A stretch of DNA of 64,000 nucleotides from Lewinellaceae bacterium (GTDB taxonomy: Bacteria > Bacteroidota > Bacteroidia > Chitinophagales > Saprospiraceae): contig JADJRC010000008.1 in assembly GCA_016712415.1 (NCBI GenBank), positions 1-64,000 on the forward strand, in the 5' to 3' direction. Position numbers and translations under genes: made by a program. The notes below the pieces were generated by a model. It saw only the letters and a list, made by a program, of their open reading frames with translations. It was not told the origin of the DNA and did no database searches. Below are positions 53,196 through 61,266 of the stretch, one piece after another. How positions within the stretch are numbered: the stretch's first letter is position 1; each line of letters starts with the position of its first letter.

Positions 53196-54313
53196 CCATT
53201 ACTTCGGAGCGGCCGCCGGTCCGCCTGCTCGCCAGAAGTGCCGGCAAACTGACCCGCCTCAAGGTGCGCGACGGCGACCAGGTGGCGGCCGGACAGGAAC
53301 TGGCAGAACTGGAAAGCGGTGCCGAAGGAAAAGATGTTGCCGTGCTCAAATCCCTGCTGTCCCAGCTGGAGGCTGCCAACTCGCCCGAAGCGCTCCAAAC
53401 GCTCGTATGGCCGGAAGGACTGCGACTGGGCCAGATGCAAAATGCATTTGCGTCGCTCGTCAACGCACACCGCAACCTCCAGATACAACTCCGGCAGGAT
53501 ATTGTTTCCAGGCAAATTCTGGCGATCGACAATGAAATCAGGGAAACCCGCGACCTCATTGCCTCGATGGAGCGCCAGCAGGATATGCTCCGGCAAGACC
53601 TGACATTGACAGAAAAAGACCTGGATCGTCAGCAGCAGTTGGCACAACAGGGGTTGATCAGTGCCCAGGATATGGAAAAAACAAACTCGAATTTTCTCCG
53701 GCAAAAGCAACAACTGGAAGGTTTTGTTGCCAATACAAGCAGCCAACGGGTGAAGATCAGGCAGTTGGAGACCGAACAGAGCCAACTCAGCCAGGGGCGT
53801 CGCCAGGACCTGCTGACAAAATGGGAAACCATCCGGCAAATCGGTCTTGGACTGCGCGGCGAGATCAACCAGTGGGAACTGCTTTACCTGGTAAAAGCGC
53901 CTGTTGCCGGGCGTATTGCCCTGTCTCAGCCGCTTTCAGAGCAGGCGTTTATTCGCGCCGACCAGGAATTGTTTTCGATCGTTTCTCCCGGAGCCGATAG
54001 CGGTATTCTGGCGCTGGGAACCTTGCCGCAAGTCAATTCTGGTAAAGTCGGGACCGGACAAAAAGTGAACATTCGGCTGGACGGGTTTCCCTACCAGGAG
54101 TACGGGGTGTTGGAAGGTAAAATACTGTCTGTTGCCTCCGTCCCGACCGACGGCAGTTACCTGCTTCAGATAAGTCTGCCTCCTGATATGCAAACCTCCT
54201 CGCATGAAATCATTCCTTTTAAGCCGGAAATGAGAGGATCGGGCCATATCATCACCCAAAGCCGGACCTTGCTTCAACGTGTTTTTCAGCAATTGACCAG
54301 CCTCCGGAACTGA
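53162..54313 (+). CDS. HlyD-family membrane-fusion protein, N-terminal membrane anchor missing
   Basis: The reading frame begins at a GTG with 'QYPDIVVVPVTITSERPPVR', which in HlyD-type adaptors follows the transmembrane helix. Then comes 'LLARSAGKLTRLKVRDGDQV' (lipoyl-like half), a long coiled coil (about residues 85-230), 'LVKAPVAGRIALSQPLSEQA' (second lipoyl half) and a beta-barrel domain. The 30-40 residues of cytoplasmic tail and membrane helix are absent because the upstream exporter gene is joined directly; codons upstream in this frame read Trp-Tyr-Val, fitting the end of such a helix. The protein should bridge the exporter to an outer-membrane channel; as written it would lack an anchor. 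Confidence 0.85.
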   Translation: MQYPDIVVVPVTITSERPPVRLLARSAGKLTRLKVRDGDQVAAGQELAELESGAEGKDVAVLKSLLSQLEAANSPEALQTLVWPEGLRLGQMQNAFASLVNAHRNLQIQLRQDIVSRQILAIDNEIRETRDLIASMERQQDMLRQDLTLTEKDLDRQQQLAQQGLISAQDMEKTNSNFLRQKQQLEGFVANTSSQRVKIRQLETEQSQLSQGRRQDLLTKWETIRQIGLGLRGEINQWELLYLVKAPVAGRIALSQPLSEQAFIRADQELFSIVSPGADSGILALGTLPQVNSGKVGTGQKVNIRLDGFPYQEYGVLEGKILSVASVPTDGSYLLQISLPPDMQTSSHEIIPFKPEMRGSGHIITQSRTLLQRVFQQLTSLRN

Positions 54314-54497
54314 GCCCGCTCTTCCTCCGGTAGATCGCCATAGAGATCAAGTCTGTGTAAATGAATCCTTTGCGACCGAAATATCAATATTTAACTAAAA
54401 GATATTCCGCTTTTTCTGTTTTCGGTTGACCCTATAGAATATATTTATGACCGGTTGCAACCATTAACCGATTTTTTAACCCAATAATTCTAACATC

Positions 54498-56382
54498 ATG
54501 CGCAAACATGCTTCATTCCGCCTGCGGGGGGGGGGTAAACCCTGTATTTCTTACAACAGCGACCCTCTTTATCCTGCTTTTTTCGAGTGCACGAGCTCAA
54601 TCAGGTTTTTTTCAGATTTCTGCACTAACCAGGAATGACCTGAGCTCATCCCAATTGATACAGTACGAGAAGATAGAAAACTCCACGTTCATACCCGAGC
54701 TTTGGATCATAGAGACTGACGATCTCCCCACAGAAATTTCGGACGGGTATTTCGATATAAAAGTTCCGGGAAATGACACGCTCCGCAGATACAAAGCGCG
54801 GTATGTGGAGGCGAAGCCAAACGGCGAAATCCTCTGGTATGGCGAGCTTCTCCCCGATGCAAACCATCCCTACGACGGTTTTGCTACCATGTCAAAATAC
54901 AACGGCAAGGTGTCCGGTCACTTCACGCTCGATGAAACGGATTATGCCATTCACGACATCGGCGGCGGACTGCATGTGTTGGAAGAGGTAATCGATGAAA
55001 ATGAATATGTATGCGGTTTTCAGGCGCCGGTCGGCAGCGGCGGAGAAATACCTACACCTGCATCCGCTGAAAGAACCTGCAATCCCGAAGTGCGGGTGCT
55101 GGTATTGTGGACGCAGGATGCCGCCGCCGCGGCACTGTTCAGCGGTATCGACGCTGTTGCGAACATGGCCATTGCCGAGGCCAATCAGGCGCTGAAAAAC
55201 AGCCTCGTGCACCCGACCGACCTTCGCTTCGTGCTGGCGCACAAGCAATTGTTGTCTGGGTTTACGGAGTCAGGGCAAATTAATTTTGATTTAAATGCGC
55301 TACTGTCGAATAGCATAGTTGTTCAACCCGGTACCGGGCTTCGCGACCTGCACGCGGCCGACTGCGTATTGCTTCTGACAAACGGAGACTACGGCGATTT
55401 TCTCGGACTGACTCCTTCCTGCGGGCCGTCAGACGGCAATTCTTTTTCCATCGTACAGGTAGGCGCTGCGCTTTCACGCATGACCTTTACCCATGAATTG
55501 GGGCACCAGTTCGGTTGTAAGCACAGTCCGGGCAATAACAACGGCAACTGCGAACCCGATTTTGAGCGCCCGTATGAGTTTCGTTGCGGCGGGTTCCTGA
55601 ACCAAAAACTCAGGATCACACTCATGGAAGCGGGTGTGAACAAGAAAAACAGGATACCGCATTTCTCCAACCCGGAAGCGACCTATGGAGGGCATGCCAC
55701 CGGCAGGTTCAGTGAGCCAAACGGCATTGCGGAAACCAACAACGCCAGGCAACTGCGCGAACAGGCCTGCCTGGTGGCGGGTTTCCGGTCGTCGGACGAT
55801 CTGTCGTCCGTAATTTCGGGGCTTACGCAAATATGCGACTGGCAACTGGGCACACCGAAACAGTGGCTCGCCAATGTAACGGGCGGCAGCCAGGGCGTAT
55901 ATGACCTCAGCTGGCAAATATCCGTCAATAACGGCGTCACCTTCGGGCCTGTACTCAGCAGCACCGATAATTTGACCTTGGACGTGGAAGATTTTGAAGT
56001 GGGTGATTTTTTTGTCATCCGGCTGACGGTAGTCGCCTCCAACGGGGAGACGATATACGATTTCCATACGGTGGATATCGTGGATTGTGAAGACCCCCAC
56101 GGCCGTGTCGCATCCGGCAAGGCGGAACCTGTGTTGCAATTTGCGCCGAATCCCGCCAAAGACCGGATATTTGCCGACTTACAGTTGCCGGAGGAGGCAT
56201 TTGTCACGATTACCCTGATCAACAGTTCGGGAGTCGCAGTCCGGATACTCGAAGAGGGCGTGCTCAATGCCGGCGAGTTCGGATTTGTCTGGGATGTGGA
56301 ACCTTTGCCGCCGGGCGCGTATCAAATCCGGGTGGTTGCCGGTCGTTCCGTGACTTCTCATCAGGTGATAATTATTCATTGA
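54498..56382 (+). CDS. Secreted reprolysin-like metalloprotease with T9SS sorting domain
   Basis: ATG 54498 starts 'MRKHASFRLRGG', but a run of ten G at 54527-54536 shifts the frame; one base fewer or two more joins it to 'VNPVFLTTATLFILLFSSAR' (signal peptide). ATG 54508 is an in-frame alternative. The catalytic site is 'FTHELGHQFGCKHSPGNNNG' (HExxHxxGxxH, reprolysin/M12-like) with 'EVRVLVLWTQDAAAAA' before it. The last 80 residues ('VLQFAPNPAKDRIFADLQLP', 'LPPGAYQIRVVAG') are a T9SS type A sorting signal. It is about 625 residues. A role in processing the adjacent lanthipeptides is possible but unsupported. Confidence 0.88.
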
Positions 56383-56393
56383 CAAACCTGTTG

Positions 56394-56430
56394 TCGCCAC
56401 CCGGTATGGAGAAGTTCTACCGGGTGGCGA
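56394..56430 (+). terminator. Hairpin after the reprolysin-like gene
   Basis: Perfect 13-bp stem (56394-56406 with 56418-56430). There is no T-run, so it may be a processing or stability element between the protease and the lipoprotein gene. Confidence 0.6.
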
Positions 56431-56452
56431 TATGGTTAAAAATCTGTAAATT

Positions 56453-56974
56453 ATGAAATCAACTGCCTGTATGCTGTTGCTGGGTATTGTCTTTGTCTAC
56501 GCTTGCAGTAAAGATAACGGACGCAATTATTGGGGAGAAATCTCGGTACTAAAAAACGGTGAGCCGTGGAGTGGCAAGATCGTGGCCTTACCAAGTACAA
56601 TTTCTGATGCTAAATTTAACATATCTATAATGACTTATGATGAAAATGATATCCCTTTAGATGAATTGGGGTTTATTAAAATACCAAAAAAATCAGGCAT
56701 GTACCCCCTCTCTTTTACCTTCTCGCAGCCCCCTGACGATTCATTAGTGGGGGCCAATTATTTTCATGGATACGACGATGAATTGTATGATATTTACAGT
56801 ATCTCCGAACAGGATTCCACCAGTTATCTCGAGATAACGGAATTCAACGAAAAAAAGGGCGAGATAAGGGGCAAATTCAATGTCACGATGTACCGCACGC
56901 TTGCGGGCAGTTGGAACGGGCCGGATACACTGGTGTTCACCGACGGGGCGTTTCATACGCGGATTGACGAATAA
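56453..56974 (+). CDS. Small lipoprotein of unknown function
   Basis: The 173-residue product has a lipoprotein signal ('MLLLGIVFVYACSKDNG') and a beta-rich domain ('GEISVLKNGEPWSGKIVALP', 'SYLEITEFNEKKGEIRGKFN', 'DTLVFTDGAFHTRI'). The 'G.I.G.F...' strand near the end resembles DUF6252-type lipoproteins of Bacteroidota. Base composition is more AT-rich than its neighbours in 56590-56830. It converges with prfB, 9 bases apart. Confidence 0.65.
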   Translation: MKSTACMLLLGIVFVYACSKDNGRNYWGEISVLKNGEPWSGKIVALPSTISDAKFNISIMTYDENDIPLDELGFIKIPKKSGMYPLSFTFSQPPDDSLVGANYFHGYDDELYDIYSISEQDSTSYLEITEFNEKKGEIRGKFNVTMYRTLAGSWNGPDTLVFTDGAFHTRIDE

Positions 56975-56983
56975 CTCAATCCC

Positions 56984-58094
56984 TCATTCCTCCTCCACTT
57001 CCCCCCCCGTCGGATTCCTTTCCCACATGAGATACGCTTTCAGAAAGCCGTCGAGGTCGCCGTCGAGCACGGCATCGGGGTTGTGGACTTTATATCCGCT
57101 GCGCAGGTCTTTTACCCAGCGGTCGTCGAGCACATAGGAGCGGATCTGACTGCCCCATTCGATCTTGCTCTTGCCGGATTCAATTTTGTCCTTTTCAGCC
57201 TGTCGCTTGCGCATTTCAAGTTCGTAGAGGCGGCTCTTGAGCAGCGTCATGGCGATTTCACGGTTGCGGTGCTGGCTGCGGTCCTGCTGGCACTCCGCCA
57301 CGATACCCGTGGGGATGTGTGTCACACGAACGGCGGATTCGGTCCGGTTGACGTGCTGGCCGCCGGCTCCCGACGCCCTGAATACATCCCACCGGATGTC
57401 GTCGGGCTTGACCACTATTTCAATCTCGTCGTCTTCGATGAGCGGATAAACGAATATCGATGAAAAAGAGGTCTGGCGTTTGCCCTGGGCGTTGAACGGA
57501 CTGATGCGGACGAGGCGGTGCACGCCGTTTTCACCTTTGAGCCAGCCGTAGGCGTAGTCGCCGCGGATCTCTATGCTCGCCGATTTGATGCCCGCAGCAT
57601 CGCCATCCTGCTCAAACAGGTCGATCACCTTGAAGCCGGACCTTTCGGCCCACATCCGGTACATGCGCAGCAGCATGGCCGACCAGTCGCATGCTTCCGT
57701 GCCGCCTGCGCCCGCATTGATGGTGAGCACAGCATTCATGGAATCTTCCTTCTGGTTCAGCGTACTTCTGAATTCGGCGTCGGCCAGGATTTCGGATGTT
57801 TTGGCGTATTGGGCATCTACCTCTTCCTCGTCGGCCATTCCTTCCTTCTGGAATTCGAAAATGCCTTCGAGGTCGTCCACTTCGCGGGCGAGTTGGTTGT
57901 AATCGTCAAGCCAACGGTTGTTGATGCCGATTTTGCGCTGGATACCTTCGGCGCGTTTGGGGTCATTCCAAAAATTGGGGTCGAGGGTTTGGCTGGTCAG
58001 GTCTTCGACTTCGCGTTTGCGGTTATCGACGTCAAAGATACCTCCTTAAGACCGCCAGTTTATCCTTCAACTCCTTGAGTTGTTCGATAGTCAT
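56984..58094 (-). CDS. prfB: Peptide chain release factor 2, with programmed +1 frameshift
   Basis: ATG 58094 opens 20 codons ('MTIEQLKELKDKLAVLRRYL') followed by an in-frame UGA at 58034-58032; skipping one base continues with 'DVDNRKREVEDLTSQTLDPN' to the stop at 56984, total 369 residues. This is the classical RF2 autoregulation. RF2 identity is confirmed by the tripeptide anticodon Ser-Pro-Phe in 'RLVRISPFNAQGKRQ' and by the peptidyl-tRNA hydrolysis motif 'ASGAGGQHVNRTESAVR'. It reads UGA and UAA. The apparent frame break is therefore natural, unlike the others in this window. Confidence 0.97.
58031..58046 (-). promoter_or_regulatory. prfB programmed frameshift site
   Basis: Minus-strand AGGAGG (58046-58041), TAT, then the slippery CTT-TGA-C (58040-58032 onward). 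It matches the E. coli-type site, with an internal Shine-Dalgarno three bases before CUU and UGA followed by C. Confidence 0.96.
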
Positions 58095-58212
58095 GCTGGA
58101 AACGGAAAATTTTAACTGGTAAAACGTTGGTGTTTGATTCGGGATTCGCCTTAACGACGCCGTGGCCGGTTAAGTTCCGCCCGAAGTTATGCAGGTGTCT
58201 TGTAAGTGAAAA

Positions 58213-58331
58213 TTTGACAGGTCCTCTGTTTTTTGGACAGGATTTACAGGATTTACAGGATTTTCGACAGATGAACCGTCCTTTTTCTTGTAAATCCTGT
58301 AAATCCTGTCCGTAAAGAGGGCCCTGTCAAA
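58213..58331. repeat. Compound hairpin built from 'acaggattt' repeats, copy 2
   Basis: Perfect 23-base arms at 58235-58257 and 58289-58311, enclosed by outer 9-base arms (58213-58221 with 58323-58331). Each 23-base arm is itself a direct repeat of acaggattt. It sits downstream of the FKBP gene and may end its transcript. The same unit occurs at 26085-26160. Confidence 0.8.
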
Positions 58332-58362
58332 CTACGCAATTAGGACTTACGGTATTGAAGTA

Positions 58363-59259
58363 TTACAATACCTCAATGTAAAAGATCAGTTCCGAGTTCG
58401 GCGGGATGCTGCCCTGGCCCTGCGGACCGTATGCGAGTTCGGAAGGCAGGAAGAAGTATGCCTTGCCGCCGTGGTTGAGCAGTTGTACACCCTCGTCAAA
58501 GCCGGGGATCATCTGGCCGACACCTGCTGCGAAGGGCAGCGACTGGCCGCGTTCGAAGGAGTTGTCGAACATCGTGCCGTTGGGCAAAACGCCGTAGTAG
58601 TGTGCGTGAACCTGGTCGCCGCGTTTGATGGGCGTGCCGGAGCCTTTCTCGACGATCATTGTTTTTAGTCCCGAGGCAGTGGTCGTGAGTTTGCCGTTCA
58701 GTTTGCCCGAGGCATAGTCAGCCGCTGTTTCCTTGACCATTTTGGCAACGGCGGGAGCGCGCTGTATGGCTTCCTGGCCGATCTTTTGTTCCTCCATGGC
58801 CATGCGTTGCTCTTCAGCCGCGCGCTTGTCCATGTCTTCTTTCGAGATAATATCCAGCAGGACAATCTCGTAACGCACTTCTTTCTGGTCTTTCAGCGCC
58901 GGGGGGATAAACTTCAGCAGGAACGAGTCGATTGTTTCGTAGATCGTTGCGCTGTCGCCTTCGCTCATCATGAGCAGGGCGTCGTAAATAGCCGGGATAC
59001 GCTTGGGGGCTTTGTCGGGGGTAAACAGTTGAAATTCGCGGGGGCCGCCGAAGTTCTTTACGGTGCTGGCCATCAGTGAATCGCCGATGTAGGTATACGA
59101 TTGTACGAGTACGGTTTCGCCGGGCTGCGCCATGGCGCCGCCTTTTTTGGTGTGGTTTACAAGACGAAACCCGTTGGGAGTTGTGACGCCTTTTTCCTGA
59201 TTGCAGGCGATCTGTGTTACAAAAATGGCTGCGAGAGCCAACATCAAAATTTTACGCAT
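58363..59259 (-). CDS. FKBP-type peptidyl-prolyl isomerase lipoprotein
   Basis: ATG 59259 is chosen because it begins a lipoprotein signal ('LMLALAAIFVTQIACNQEKG'); the longer frame is not protein-like. The 298-residue product has a degenerate FKBP-like N-terminal domain ('VLVQSYTYIGDSLMASTV', 'YEIVLLDIIS'), a charged helix with 'AEEQRMAMEEQKIGQEA', and a full C-terminal FKBP domain ('GDQVHAHYYGVLPNGTMFDN', 'GVGQMIPGFDEGVQLLNHGG', 'IPPNSELIFYIEVL'). It should assist folding of periplasmic or outer-membrane proteins. It starts 47 bases after nrnA and is likely co-transcribed with it. Confidence 0.92.
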   Translation of the reverse strand: MRKILMLALAAIFVTQIACNQEKGVTTPNGFRLVNHTKKGGAMAQPGETVLVQSYTYIGDSLMASTVKNFGGPREFQLFTPDKAPKRIPAIYDALLMMSEGDSATIYETIDSFLLKFIPPALKDQKEVRYEIVLLDIISKEDMDKRAAEEQRMAMEEQKIGQEAIQRAPAVAKMVKETAADYASGKLNGKLTTTASGLKTMIVEKGSGTPIKRGDQVHAHYYGVLPNGTMFDNSFERGQSLPFAAGVGQMIPGFDEGVQLLNHGGKAYFFLPSELAYGPQGQGSIPPNSELIFYIEVL

Positions 59260-59306
59260 TTTTAGAACATGAATGAGTGAAAGCGATAAGCCGGTCAATA
59301 TGGCGT

Positions 59307-60326
59307 TTATTGTTTTTTTAATAGTACTTCCTTGTATTGCGGGAGCAGGCTTTTGAATTTTTCGACCGTGGCCTTCAGGCTGTCGTGCGAGTAGGCGCCG
59401 GCAGCGTTTTTGTGGCCGCCTCCGTTGAAGTGTTTTTTGCAGATGTCCTGTACATCCAGGTCGCCCTTGGATCGAAGGCTGAGTTTCACCACTGTCGGCT
59501 GGTTGTGTATGAACGCCGCAAGGCGCACCTCCCGGATACTCAGCAGGTAGTTCACGATCCCTTCCGTATCTCCCCGCTGGATGTTGAATATCTCGTAATC
59601 CTTTTTCGACAGCCAGATCAGGGCTGTGCGGTATTCGGGCAGGTATTCCATACGGTTGACCAGGCAATGTCCGAGCAGCCGCAGGTTTTTTTCCTTCTGG
59701 GAGTTGAAGATCATGTCCTGCACGGCTGTGTCATCCACACCGCGCTCCACCAGGTCTGCAGCAATGCGGTACACCGCGGCGTTGGTCGCGTGGCGAAACG
59801 AACCGGTGTCGGTCACCAGGCCTGTAAAAATACATTTTCCGACCGTGGGGTTAATTTTCTGCCCGTCGCCGATACCCTGAATAAAACGGTACACCATTTC
59901 ACAGGTGCTGCTGGCCTCCGGCTCGCTGAACATGAAATCGGCGATCTGGTCGGGGTACAGGTGGTGGTCGATCATAATGCGCTGACCCGGCAGATTTTTC
60001 AAATAATCGCCCAACTTGTCTATCCGGTTTAGGGCATTAAAATCCAGAAAGATGAACAGGTTTTTTTTGGCCAGCACGTGTTTGCATTCTTCGGTATGGA
60101 TGTCCCAGATCAGGATATCTTCCGAACCCGGCAGGGCCTCGAACTCTTCGGGAAACTCCGAGGGAAAAACAACATGCACGGTATGACCGAATTGATCCAG
60201 GTAATGCCGCATGGCCAGCGTACTGCCGATCGCGTCGCCATCGGGATTGCGATGGGAAACGATGACCGTATTCTGTGGTTGATGTATCAGTTGTTTAAGT
60301 GCTGCCGGGAATTCCATGTATATCAA
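59307..60326 (-). CDS. nrnA: DHH/DHHA1 phosphoesterase, NrnA type (oligoribonuclease/pAp phosphatase)
   Basis: The 339-residue enzyme has the metal motifs 'VSHRNPDGDAIGSTLAM', 'FLDFNALNRID', 'IMIDHHLYPDQIADF' (DHH) and 'TGLVTDTGSFRHATN', with the C-terminal DHHA1 motif 'HFNGGGHKNAAGAYSHDS'. NrnA-type enzymes degrade nanoRNAs and, often, pAp. Cyclic di-AMP-degrading GdpP differs by extra PAS/GGDEF domains, absent here. Start at ATG 60326, with ATG 60317 ('MEFPAAL') as an alternative. Divergent from ndk. Confidence 0.92.
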   Translation of the reverse strand: MIYMEFPAALKQLIHQPQNTVIVSHRNPDGDAIGSTLAMRHYLDQFGHTVHVVFPSEFPEEFEALPGSEDILIWDIHTEECKHVLAKKNLFIFLDFNALNRIDKLGDYLKNLPGQRIMIDHHLYPDQIADFMFSEPEASSTCEMVYRFIQGIGDGQKINPTVGKCIFTGLVTDTGSFRHATNAAVYRIAADLVERGVDDTAVQDMIFNSQKEKNLRLLGHCLVNRMEYLPEYRTALIWLSKKDYEIFNIQRGDTEGIVNYLLSIREVRLAAFIHNQPTVVKLSLRSKGDLDVQDICKKHFNGGGHKNAAGAYSHDSLKATVEKFKSLLPQYKEVLLKKQ

Positions 60327-60466
60327 ATCTGGGGGAATAATCTTTGGTAAATTGGTTGCCTAGAGGCGGGCAAAAGTACAGGATTCACCCCTGATTTGCA
60401 GGGTTGGCCGGATATTATTTTTCTAAAAACCTTTTTTTGCACCCTGTTTGAAATAAAATCTTGCCC

Positions 60467-60474
60467 TACCTTTG
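60467..60474 (+). promoter_or_regulatory. -7 promoter box of ndk
   Basis: TACCTTTG fits TAnnTTTG, 74 bases upstream of the ATG. The nearest upstream TTTG (60447-60450) has a short 16-base spacer, so the -33 element is uncertain. Confidence 0.55.
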
Positions 60475-60548
60475 CGACCCTTAAATAATAACAGCCCTTT
60501 TACATACCATTTTCTCAAAATCGCTCACAACTATCACGTCTCTCAAAC

Positions 60549-60968
60549 ATGGCAGGTACCCGCACTTTTACTATGATCAAACCCGACGCAGTACGCGCCG
60601 GCAACATTGGCAATATTCTGCAAATGATTAACGCCGCAGGCTTTCGCATTGTGGCCATGAAACTCACCAAACTCAGTCTTGAGAAGGCCGGCGAATTTTA
60701 CGCCGTCCATAAAGAACGCCCGTTTTATGGCGAATTGTGCGAATTCATGAGCAGCGGCCCCATCGTCGCGGCAATTTTGGAAAAAGACAACGCCGTAGAA
60801 GACTTCCGTACCCTCATAGGCGCTACCAACCCGGCAAACGCTGCCCCGGACACCATTCGCGCCAGGTATGCCACCAGTGTCGGCGAAAATGCCGTACATG
60901 GATCGGACAGCGATGAAAACGCCGCCATCGAAGGCGCGTTCCACTTCGGCGGTGTGGAAATGTTCTGA
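60549..60968 (+). CDS. ndk: Nucleoside diphosphate kinase
   Basis: The 139-residue enzyme transfers the gamma phosphate among NTPs and NDPs. 'RTFTMIKPDAVRAGNIGNIL' is the N-terminal signature, 'ERPFYGELCEFMSSGPIVAA' the nucleotide site, and the phospho-histidine is in 'SVGENAVHGSDSDENAAIE'. The length is standard. The 298-base spacer downstream holds a large inverted repeat and convergent gene end. Confidence 0.97.
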   Translation: MAGTRTFTMIKPDAVRAGNIGNILQMINAAGFRIVAMKLTKLSLEKAGEFYAVHKERPFYGELCEFMSSGPIVAAILEKDNAVEDFRTLIGATNPANAAPDTIRARYATSVGENAVHGSDSDENAAIEGAFHFGGVEMF

Positions 60969-61262
60969 AGGTTGCGGAGGTTGCGCGGTTGGCGGGTTAC
61001 GGAGGTTGCGGGTTGCGGGTTGGTTACGCGTCAAGGTGGGGTCGATATAAGTCAACGTGGGTTTGTCCTGTTGTAAACATCTGTCCGCTCTAAATGCGGG
61101 TAACATCGCGACTCCCCCCGTAGAGCGGACAGATGTTTACAACAGGACAAACCCACGGGAGCATATGACAGACTCACTTTGACATTTGACAAATTTACCT
61201 TGACTTGGGGTAAACCCCTGACCCGAACAAACCCGCCAACCCGCAACCTCCGCAACCCGCAA
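60965..61262. repeat. Repeat-rich spacer: 'ggttgcgg' tandem arrays flanking a 36-bp perfect inverted repeat
   Basis: Left side (60968-61022) is made of aggttgcgg/cgggttgcggg units; right side (61229-61262) contains their complement (ccgcaacccgcaacct). These outer arms, and the gtcaagg (61030-61036) / ccttgac (61198-61204) pair, can nest around the central inverted repeat. No coding sequence is supported between 60969 and 61266. Confidence 0.75.
61057..61156. repeat. Perfect 36-bp inverted repeat with 28-base loop
   Basis: Arms at 61057-61092 and 61121-61156 are exact reverse complements over 36 bases. It lies between the convergent ends of ndk and the 805-residue gene. It may act as a two-way terminator or extrude as a cruciform; there are no target-site duplications that would show it to be an inserted element. 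Confidence 0.9.
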
Positions 61263-61266
61263 CCTC

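Noticed and set aside
61057..61156. The 36-bp inverted repeat as ends of an insertion sequence
   Set aside because: Only 28 bases separate the arms, no transposase is present and no flanking target duplication was seen.
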